Below the pieces are notes generated by a model that was given only the letters and a program-made list of their open reading frames with translations, was not told the DNA's origin and made no database searches. 51,580 bases of DNA, taken from contig JACPZD010000013.1 of assembly GCA_016195665.1 (NCBI GenBank), positions 1-51,580 of the forward strand, read 5' to 3'. The position numbers and the translations under genes were made by a program. The stretch's first letter is position 1; each line of letters begins with the position of its first letter. Positions 45,665-51,580 of the stretch are shown here, piece by piece. The DNA comes from Gammaproteobacteria bacterium. Lineage in GTDB: Bacteria > Pseudomonadota > Gammaproteobacteria > SURF-13.

Positions 45665-46480
45665 ATGGAAGGGAATAAATTGAAGCAGCGCCTGGTGGGC
45701 GCGACGGTGCTGGTCGTTCTGGCGATAATCCTTATTCCCATGTTGTTGACGGGGGGGAAGGAAGACGATAGCAGCGTTGCCACTATACCGCCCAAACTGG
45801 ATACCGGCTTCAGCTCCAGGATCACACCGTTGGAACCCGCCCCTGCTCCACCGAAACCTGCCGTCATTGATAGCACGCCGTTGCCCGTGCCTGCTCCGTC
45901 TGCGGACAACTCTGCAGCGCCCGCCAGTGTGTCCCCGCAGATGAGTGAGAAGGCGCCGGGGGCCATCGCTACAGCGCCATCGGCAGATAAAACGGACACC
46001 CAGTCGGCCGCTAAATCCGACGACGTACAGGGACGTACTAGTGTCGCGGGAGGCAGGATGCCGGGAGCGACGTCACCCAAGCCGGATACCCTGCCCCAAT
46101 CCGATAAACCGGTGACCGATAAGCCGGTAGCCGACAAGTCACCCACAGATAAACCCAAGGCCGGTAAACCGGCTCCCAGCAAGCCGCTCGCTTCTGCGGC
46201 GCCAGCGGCAACCGCACCCTCCAATGAACGCATGAATATCACCGCCTGGATTATCCAGCTGGGCAGTTTCAGCAGCGAGCAGAACGCCCTGGCGCTGCGC
46301 GATCAATTGCGCGCCAAGGGCTATACGGCCTTCGTCGAGAAGATCAAGAGCGGCGACAGCCAGTTGTTCCGGGTGCGCGTGGGCCCCGAGCTGGAGCGCG
46401 CCCGCGCCGATGCCCTACGCGACAAGTTGGAAAAGGAAACCAAACAAAAGGGTATCGTTGAGCGCTATCCCTCCCCATGA
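45665..46480 (+). CDS. dedD: SPOR-domain protein DedD
   Basis: This encodes 271 residues. One N-terminal membrane helix (about 9-25: LVGATVLVVLAIILIPMLL) leads to a Pro/Ala/Lys-rich periplasmic linker and a C-terminal SPOR domain (about 190-270: AWIIQLGSFSSEQNALAL, KGYTAFVEKI, SQLFRVRVGPELERARADAL). SPOR domains bind denuded peptidoglycan at the septum. The linker holds the 17-codon element (120-136) and a short DKPVTDKPVADK repeat. Order folC-dedD-cvpA-purF is as in E. coli. Confidence 0.93.
   Translation: MEGNKLKQRLVGATVLVVLAIILIPMLLTGGKEDDSSVATIPPKLDTGFSSRITPLEPAPAPPKPAVIDSTPLPVPAPSADNSAAPASVSPQMSEKAPGAIATAPSADKTDTQSAAKSDDVQGRTSVAGGRMPGATSPKPDTLPQSDKPVTDKPVADKSPTDKPKAGKPAPSKPLASAAPAATAPSNERMNITAWIIQLGSFSSEQNALALRDQLRAKGYTAFVEKIKSGDSQLFRVRVGPELERARADALRDKLEKETKQKGIVERYPSP
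46022..46072 (+). repeat. Protein-coding repeat element, copy 4 (51 nt, 17 codons)
   Basis: Encodes [17 protein letters not shown] in the DedD linker. The first part contains two GACGTAC copies around AGG. The second part is the hairpin GTCGC-GGGA-GGCA-GGA-TGCC-GGGA-GCGAC, in which the two outer and inner stems pair fully and GGGA faces GGGA. The next codons are TCACCC of the host. Confidence 0.9.
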
Positions 46481-46536
46481 TCCTGCGGCCGAAGGCCGCA
46501 CTGCTTTCCTGCGCGGTTTTTGTTTGACCGTTGCAG

Positions 46537-46545
46537 TGTTATAAT
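46537..46545 (+). promoter_or_regulatory. Extended -10 promoter before cvpA-purF
   Basis: TGTTATAAT gives a perfect extended -10 (TGn plus TATAAT). The -35 17 bp upstream is TTTTTG, poor, which extended -10 promoters tolerate. A TGCGGCC-GAA-GGCCGCA hairpin at 46484-46500, just after dedD, may separate the two units. Confidence 0.6.
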
Positions 46546-46579
46546 CACAGTTTGATTTGATGCGCCGGCAAAGGCCGCC

Positions 46580-47077
46580 ATGACCTGGGTTGATTATGCC
46601 ATTATCGGGATTATTGCCCTCTCCGCGCTGATCGGCCTGCTACGCGGCTTTGTGCGAGAGGCCCTGTCGCTCACCGCATGGGTGGTCGCCATTTGGGTCG
46701 CCGTGGAATTTAGCGGCCGGCTCGCGCCGGTGTTGACGCAATACATTCCGGTGCCTTCGCTACGCTTGATTGCCGCCTTTGCGGCCCTGTTTCTAGGCAT
46801 CTTGATCCTGATCGGGATCATCAATTTTCTCATCGTGCGGCTGCTGGCCAAGACCGGCCTGGGCGGCACCGACCAAATGCTCGGAGTCGTATTCGGCATC
46901 GCTCGCGGTGTCGTCGTAATCGCCATCCTGGTGTTATTGGCCGGCGCCACGCCGTTTCCCAAGGACCCGTGGTGGCGTCAGTCTATGCTGATCTTTTACT
47001 TCGAGGATTTGGCCATGGTAGCGCGCAACCTGTTGCCCGCCGACATTGCCAGTCATTTTGCCTACCAGGACTCATGA
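46580..47077 (+). CDS. cvpA: CvpA family membrane protein
   Basis: This encodes 165 residues with four membrane segments: WVDYAIIGIIALSALIGLLR, LTAWVVAIWVAVEF, LIAAFAALFLGILILIGIIN and GVVFGIARGVVVIAILVLL. The GLLRGFVREALSLTAWV segment is diagnostic. CvpA is needed for colicin V export in E. coli and is linked to envelope stress. Located before purF as usual. Confidence 0.93.
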   Translation: MTWVDYAIIGIIALSALIGLLRGFVREALSLTAWVVAIWVAVEFSGRLAPVLTQYIPVPSLRLIAAFAALFLGILILIGIINFLIVRLLAKTGLGGTDQMLGVVFGIARGVVVIAILVLLAGATPFPKDPWWRQSMLIFYFEDLAMVARNLLPADIASHFAYQDS

Positions 47078-47147
47078 AGGGTTTACCAGTACGATCGAGG
47101 GCGCGTTGATGAATGTATATTTTGATGATTTGACGAGGTGGTGGTAG

Positions 47148-48656
47148 ATGTGCGGGATCATCGGAATCGTCGCCAAGTCCGCGGTTAACCAGGCGCTGTA
47201 TGATGGCCTCACCGTACTCCAGCATCGCGGTCAGGATGCGGCCGGGATTGTGACCTGTGACGGCGACCGGCTGTTTATGCGCAAGGACAACGGCATGGTG
47301 CGCGACGTGTTCCATACCCGTCACATGCGCGACCTGCACGGCAGCATGGGTATCGGTCACGCGCGCTACCCCACCGCAGGCTGCTCTACCTCGGCCGAGG
47401 CGCAGCCGTTTTACGTGAACTCGCCCTACGGGATATGTCTCGCGCACAACGGCAACCTCACCAACGCCGATGAGTTAAAAAAAGAAATCTTCCGCGACGA
47501 GCAGCGCCACATCAACACCGACTCCGACTCCGAGGTGCTGCTCAACGTGTTCGCACATGAACTGCAACACCCCGGTAAGTTGCGCATAGATGAAAACGAC
47601 ATCTTCCACGCGGTGACGCGCGTGCATGAGCGCTGCCGAGGCGGCTACGCGGCGATCGTCATGATCAACGGCTACGGCATCGTCGGTTTCCGCGATCCTT
47701 ACGGTATCCGTCCCATCCTGTTCGGAAAGCGCGAAACGGAACAGGGAACGGAGTACATGATCGCCTCTGAGAGCGTAGCCATGAACGTGCTCGACTTTGA
47801 AGTGGTGCGCGACATTGCGCCCGGCGAGGCAGTGTTCATCTCGGTGGATGGTAAGCTCTCCACCCGCCAGTGCGCGCAGCATCCCATATCCTCGCCCTGT
47901 ATTTTTGAATATGTGTATCTGGCGCGCCCGGACTCGGTGATAGACGGCATCTCGGTGTATCAGGCGCGCATTCGCATGGGCGAAAAGCTGGCGCACAAGA
48001 TCGAACGCATCTGGCCGAATCATGACATAGACGTGGTAATCCCCATCCCCGACACCAGCCGCACCGCCGCGTTGCAGCTCTGCCAGGTATTGAATCTTCC
48101 CTACCGCGAAGGCTTCGTAAAGAACCGCTACATCGGCCGCACCTTCATCATGCCAGGACAGAGCCAGCGCAAAAAATCCGTGCGCCAGAAATTGAACGCC
48201 ATCGGCTCGGAATTCAAAAACAAAAACGTGCTGCTGGTGGACGATTCCATTGTGCGCGGCACCACCTCCCAGCAGATCATCCAGATGGCGCGTGAATCCG
48301 GCGCGCGCAAGGTGTATTTCGCCTCCGCCGCGCCACCCGTGCGTTATCCCAACGTGTACGGCATAGATATGCCCTCGGTCAACGAACTCATCGCGCACGG
48401 ACGTAACGAAGAAGAAATCGCACACGCCATAGGCGCGGACAAGCTGGTTTATCAGGACCTCCCGGACCTTATCGAGGCCGTCCGTGAAGGCAATCCGAAG
48501 ATCGGCGGGTTTGATACCTCCTGTTTCAGCGGCGAATACATTACCGGCAGCGTGAGCCAGGATTATCTCGACTATCTGGAGAAAATCCGCTGCGACATGG
48601 CCAAGCCACAACACTCCAACAGCAATGCGGCATTGGATTTGTACAACACTTCTTAA
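47148..48656 (+). CDS. purF: Amidophosphoribosyltransferase
   Basis: This encodes 502 residues (E. coli 505), catalysing the first step of purine synthesis. The N-terminal nucleophile Cys2 lies in [42 protein letters not shown] and [13 protein letters not shown] form the glutaminase. The PRPP site is [28 protein letters not shown] precedes the ATG. No mature propeptide is seen. Confidence 0.97.
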   Translation: MCGIIGIVAKSAVNQALYDGLTVLQHRGQDAAGIVTCDGDRLFMRKDNGMVRDVFHTRHMRDLHGSMGIGHARYPTAGCSTSAEAQPFYVNSPYGICLAHNGNLTNADELKKEIFRDEQRHINTDSDSEVLLNVFAHELQHPGKLRIDENDIFHAVTRVHERCRGGYAAIVMINGYGIVGFRDPYGIRPILFGKRETEQGTEYMIASESVAMNVLDFEVVRDIAPGEAVFISVDGKLSTRQCAQHPISSPCIFEYVYLARPDSVIDGISVYQARIRMGEKLAHKIERIWPNHDIDVVIPIPDTSRTAALQLCQVLNLPYREGFVKNRYIGRTFIMPGQSQRKKSVRQKLNAIGSEFKNKNVLLVDDSIVRGTTSQQIIQMARESGARKVYFASAAPPVRYPNVYGIDMPSVNELIAHGRNEEEIAHAIGADKLVYQDLPDLIEAVREGNPKIGGFDTSCFSGEYITGSVSQDYLDYLEKIRCDMAKPQHSNSNAALDLYNTS

Positions 48657-48731
48657 GGAGTGGAGAAACAAAAAAACTTGGTATAAAATCGCCATCCCCT
48701 TACTACAGACTTGCGTGTTGTACCCGCTGCC

Positions 48732-49919
48732 ATGCCCTTAGACGACAATGACAATTACGGCTTCGACACACGCGCGGTACGCGCCGGACAGGTACGCACC
48801 CAGGAAGGTGAACAGTCCGAGCCGATCTTCCCCACCGTAAGTTTTGTCGCCGACAGCGCCGCGCAAGCCGCCGCCCGTTTTTCAGGCGCCGAGCCCGGCA
48901 ACATCTATTCGCGCTTCACTAACCCCACGGTGCGCACCTTCGAACAGCGCCTCGCGAGTTTAGAAGGCGGTGAACGCTGTGTCGCCACCGGTTCCGGCAT
49001 GGCCGCGATACTCACCGCGTGTATGGGCTTACTAAAGAACGGCGACCACATCGTCGCCTCGCGCAGCCTGTTTGGGCCGACCGTGATTTTATTCAACACC
49101 ATCCTCGCGCGCTTTGGCGTGCAGACCACGTTTGTATCGCTCACGGATAATACCGCTTGGGAACAGGCGATAAAGCCCAACACGCGCCTGTTGTTTCTGG
49201 AAACGCCGTCCAACCCGCTCAGTGAAATCGCCGACATCAAGGCGCTCGCTGACATCGCACACCGTCACAGATGCCTCTTGGTGGTGGACAATTGCTTTCT
49301 CACCCCCGCGCTGCAGCGGCCGCTTGAGCTGGGGGCCGATATCGTGGTGCATTCGGCGAGTAAATATATAGACGGACAGGGGCGCGCCGTAGGCGGCGCG
49401 GTGGTCGGCAGTCAGCAGTTGGTGGGTGGCGACATCTACAGTTTCTTGCGCACCGCCGGGCCCAGCATGAGCCCGTTCAACGCCTGGATTTATCTCAAGG
49501 GCCTGGAAACCTTGCGTCTGCGCATGGAGGCGCACAGCAAGAATGCACTGCAACTCGCACAATGGCTGGAACAGCAGCCCGCGGTCGCATGCGTCTATTA
49601 TCCCGGCCTCAAGTCCCATCCCCAGCACGCGCTGGCGGCGCGTCAACAGTCCGGCTTCGGCGGCGTGCTGGCGTTTGAGGTCAAGGGTGGACGCGAGGCC
49701 GCATGGAAGGTGATAGACGCCACGCGCCTCCTCTCCATCACCGCCACCTTCGGCGACACCAAGAGCACCATCACCCACCCCGCCACCACCACCCACTGGC
49801 GGCTTACCCCCGAAGCGCGCGCAGCATCGGGCATCACCGACGGCCTGATACGCACCGGCGTGGGGCTGGAAGATATCGAGGACTTAAAGAACGACCTCGC
49901 GCGTGGATTAGGCAGTTAG
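48732..49919 (+). CDS. metZ: O-succinylhomoserine sulfhydrylase
   Basis: This encodes about 395 residues of the Cys/Met PLP family. FDTRAVRAGQVRTQEGEQSEPIF is the typical start; RFTNPTVRTFEQRLASLE, ETPSNPLSEIADI, and the PLP lysine in HSASKYIDGQGRAVGGA follow, with THPATTTHWRLTPEARAASGI near the end. Homologues after purF are called MetZ and make homocysteine from O-succinylhomoserine and sulfide. Substrate (succinyl or acetyl) is inferred from context. The ATG at 48732 is used; 48711 (TTG) would add seven residues. Confidence 0.9.
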   Translation: MPLDDNDNYGFDTRAVRAGQVRTQEGEQSEPIFPTVSFVADSAAQAAARFSGAEPGNIYSRFTNPTVRTFEQRLASLEGGERCVATGSGMAAILTACMGLLKNGDHIVASRSLFGPTVILFNTILARFGVQTTFVSLTDNTAWEQAIKPNTRLLFLETPSNPLSEIADIKALADIAHRHRCLLVVDNCFLTPALQRPLELGADIVVHSASKYIDGQGRAVGGAVVGSQQLVGGDIYSFLRTAGPSMSPFNAWIYLKGLETLRLRMEAHSKNALQLAQWLEQQPAVACVYYPGLKSHPQHALAARQQSGFGGVLAFEVKGGREAAWKVIDATRLLSITATFGDTKSTITHPATTTHWRLTPEARAASGITDGLIRTGVGLEDIEDLKNDLARGLGS

Positions 49920-50071
49920 TTGCTTATATTTAGATGGAGCTGGCGAGCGGAATTGCACCCAATTCGCTGATTACAAATTTATTAAAAAGACTTTTATAAA
50001 CAATAAGATAGTGTGATACTTGGGAAATACCATGACGTAAAATGCTCAAGCTGCCCCCCATATTTGCCGTT

Positions 50072-50093
50072 ATTATATGTAATTGTATATAAT
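50072..50093 (+). promoter_or_regulatory. Candidate operator of the toxin-antitoxin operon
   Basis: ATTATAT (50072-50078) and ATATAAT (50087-50093) form a perfect 7-bp inverted repeat overlapping the toxin start codon. The AT-rich gap 49920-50091 is otherwise empty, with no gene seen. A site here would suit autorepression by the XRE antitoxin. No experiment is implied. Confidence 0.5.
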
Positions 50094-50478
50094 GCATCTT
50101 GATATTCACCAAAACGCCGCCCAGGACCTGCGTGACTTACGGGTGGTCAATCCGGGGGCTGCCGCTGCGGTGACGGTTGCTCTGGAGCAGATTCAAGTAG
50201 ACCCCAAGGCAATTGATAAGCTTACGACTTTCGGTAATAACACTGTTGGTGCAGCACGTCTCAATATCAAGCGATGGGAGAGCGTCCGTGGCCAAGGTAA
50301 CTTATGGCGCTTTAGAGTATTGGACACCCCCGCAACGGTCTACCGCATCGTTTATGGATACCACTGGCAAACACGACAGATTTGCGTCTTGGCCGTAGCG
50401 CATAAGGAGAAATTCGATTATGACGACCTCAACAGCGACCTCGCCCGCAGAATTCTTGCCGATTGGCGCACCCTCTAG
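50092..50478 (+). CDS. RelE/HigB-like toxin
   Basis: This encodes about 128 residues. The pattern MHLDIHQNAAQDLRDL, a helix with AVTVALEQIQVDPKAIDKL, then RLNIKRWESVRGQGNLWRFRVLDT and VYRIVYGYHWQTRQICVLAVAHKEKFDYD is that of RelE-type RNases, with basic residues before the last strands. The toxin gene comes first and the antitoxin second, as in HigBA-like systems. ATG 50092 is used; an alternative start at 50083 adds three residues. Confidence 0.8.
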   Translation: MHLDIHQNAAQDLRDLRVVNPGAAAAVTVALEQIQVDPKAIDKLTTFGNNTVGAARLNIKRWESVRGQGNLWRFRVLDTPATVYRIVYGYHWQTRQICVLAVAHKEKFDYDDLNSDLARRILADWRTL

Positions 50479-50878
50479 TCCCTCGGCTTCCGCTGCGCCA
50501 GTGCTGTATAGGGAGTTTAGCACCTCTAGACCACTACCATTGCCACACACCATTAGTCTCGATTCACTGGTTAGCGAGTTTGAGTCAGACTCCGAAATGG
50601 CTAAGCATATGGTGAAGGCTCGGCGTGATATTGCTGCTACGTTATACGCGGACGAGCCCGAGACACTTAGCGCCTTGCGTCTAGCGGCTGGGCTATCACA
50701 AGCTCAACTGGCGGCTCGTGCTGACACGACTCAACCCTACATTGCTCGGATTGAACGTGGGCAGACAGACCCTGGCACTGACATTATTGCGCGCATCGCG
50801 CAAGCCTTAGGGGCGGACGAAGCGCACACCTTCCGTGCGATTCGAAACCAACTTGCCTCTCGTGGGCAACAGGCATGA
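50420..50878 (+). CDS. XRE-family antitoxin
   Basis: This encodes 152 residues. The first 35 residues are Ser/Pro/Ala-rich and overlap the toxin gene by 59 bp; ATG 50420 has AAGGAG 9 nt upstream, supporting it. The XRE helix-turn-helix is at about 80-132: LSALRLAAGLSQAQLAARAD, TTQPYIARIERGQTDPG, IIARIAQALGADEAH. The middle (LDSLVSEFESDSEMAKHMVKARR) is the likely toxin-binding helix. Its stop overlaps the next gene. Confidence 0.85.
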   Translation: MTTSTATSPAEFLPIGAPSSPSASAAPVLYREFSTSRPLPLPHTISLDSLVSEFESDSEMAKHMVKARRDIAATLYADEPETLSALRLAAGLSQAQLAARADTTQPYIARIERGQTDPGTDIIARIAQALGADEAHTFRAIRNQLASRGQQA

Positions 50879-51321
50879 GCATGAATGAATCGCGCGTTGT
50901 CATCGCGCAGTTCTGCGACGACATCAGGCACGAAGTCGGAAACAAGTACTCGTTGATGGGCTGTTACGGCGGAGAGATGATTATCGACAAGCTTCCAGCA
51001 CTGTTACCAAAACTATGCGTACAGGTTCGGGTGTTCACGCCAATTGACCAGCCGTTCACAAAGTTACTAATACGTGCCGTACTGAACGGTGAGTCCATCG
51101 CGGAAGTTGATGTTCCTGCACAGAAGATGGCGCAATCATACCAAGATCAAGTAGCGCTCTCTGATGCAGAGCAGCATGTAGTGGTGGCGATCATAGCAAT
51201 TTCGCCCCTGCCCGTTTCTGAACCGTGCCAACTAAAAATAGAAGCAGAAACTGAAGATGATGTGCTCCGTGGAAACTCTTTAAGTATCAGGGAGCGCACA
51301 GCGAACGACCCTTCATTTTAG
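50875..51321 (+). CDS. DUF6941-like protein coupled to the toxin-antitoxin pair
   Basis: This encodes 148 residues that resemble DUF6941: RVVIAQFCDDIRHEVGNKYSLMGCYGGEMI near the start, then LPKLCVQVRVFTPIDQPFTKL and a beta-rich rest. No catalytic motif, signal or membrane segment is visible. It overlaps the antitoxin by 4 bp (ATGA), so the three genes are translationally coupled. Family match is from memory of the N-terminal pattern and is moderately sure. Confidence 0.6.
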   Translation: MSMNESRVVIAQFCDDIRHEVGNKYSLMGCYGGEMIIDKLPALLPKLCVQVRVFTPIDQPFTKLLIRAVLNGESIAEVDVPAQKMAQSYQDQVALSDAEQHVVVAIIAISPLPVSEPCQLKIEAETEDDVLRGNSLSIRERTANDPSF

Positions 51322-51382
51322 GTTGGCTGAATTCTACATCAAAGTGCATCACTTGGGGACGGGTAAATTCAAGTTGCAAGAT

Positions 51383-51438
51383 ATAACCCTGAGGGCTGGT
51401 CAGTTTGTTCACAGCGGAGCAAAGCGCTCCAGGGTTAT
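51383..51438. repeat. Inverted repeat after the three-gene unit
   Basis: ATAACCCTG (51383-51391) and CAGGGTTAT (51430-51438) pair exactly; inside is a smaller GGAGC-AAAGC-GCTCC hairpin near 51416-51430. It lies 60 bp after the DUF6941-like gene and 72 bp before the transposase. It may be a terminator, IS end or recombination site; I cannot tell. Otherwise 51322-51510 holds no gene. Confidence 0.5.
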
Positions 51439-51510
51439 CGCTAGAGCATTTTTGATTTAAGTATTTACATTTATGTGTTATAGTGTCCCTGTCATAGGGG
51501 AGGGGCGACT

Positions 51511-51580
51511 ATGTATGCGTATTCAAGAGACTTGCGTGACCGTGTGTTAGGTGCGCTGGAGCGCGGGGAACGTCCGACCG
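51511..51580 (+). mobile_element. IS630-type transposase, 5' end only
   Basis: The frame MYAYSRDLRDRVLGALERGE runs off the window end. This Tyr-Ser-x-Asp-Leu-Arg-x-Arg-Val start is the N-terminal helix-turn-helix of IS630-family transposases. TATAGTGTCCC just upstream could belong to the IS end. GGGGAGGGGCG precedes the ATG. The IS left end is not located. Confidence 0.75.

Noticed and set aside
47475-48695. A 406-codon open frame antisense to purF
   Set aside because: Purely opposite purF; composition is that of a shadow frame and no family is recognisable.

Overview
The window is chromosomal DNA from a gammaproteobacterium with moderately high GC. This is inferred from gene order and protein families rather than a database match. 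Diagnostic arrangements are rpsT divergent from murJ-ribF-ileS-lspA; dapF-DUF484-xerC; a 6S RNA gene between zapA and the 5-formyltetrahydrofolate cyclo-ligase gene, followed by pepP-ubiH; and leuCDB-asd-fimV-truA-trpFBA-accD-folC-dedD-cvpA-purF-metZ. I cannot fix the species.

Layout. 1-710: the 3' end of a 23S rRNA gene, the 5S gene and a strong terminator. 859-3147: a lipoprotein, a cysteine-less thioredoxin-fold protein, a DUF1499 protein and ribosomal protein S20. 3366-9311: the murJ-ribF-ileS-lspA cluster; murJ appears to start at CTG. 9407-13075: an accessory stretch of small genes, including an untracked 48-residue Cys-rich protein, a VOC protein, a truncated YafY-type regulator, DUF1272, a peroxiredoxin-like protein, TfoX-N and an NTF2-like protein. 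13200-18991: dapF, DUF484, xerC, an MFS transporter and a DedA-PAP2-LssY fusion. 19093-22642 (minus strand): a LON-domain protein, ubiX, a YkvA protein, mpl interrupted by an in-frame TAG, and a membrane protein. 22750-28090: rnd, a ZapB-like coiled coil, zapA, 6S RNA, folate cyclo-ligase, pepP and ubiH. 28110-31545: an unrecognised gene, aroC, a Phd/RelE pair and an MFS transporter. 31630-49919: the long biosynthetic run for leucine, aspartate semialdehyde, tryptophan, fatty acid, folate, purine and methionine genes, with fimV and truA. 50092-51580: a RelE-like/XRE toxin-antitoxin pair coupled to a DUF6941-like gene, then the start of an IS630-type transposase.

Most striking feature. A short sequence of 51 or 69 nt is inserted, always a multiple of three and always in the sense direction, inside four unrelated genes: the 151-codon gene before aroC, trpA, folC and dedD. 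In three of them it is read in the same frame, giving a shared peptide ending in GGRMPGAT or a close variant; in folC it is read in another frame. Its 3' half can fold into a hairpin. It behaves like a protein-coding palindromic element comparable in kind to the Rickettsia palindromic elements, and I know of no description of it. A second repeat class, intergenic hairpins whose arms are built from iterated 7-9-mers, sits at several gene boundaries and has been captured as the C-terminal tail of XerC and the LON-domain protein.
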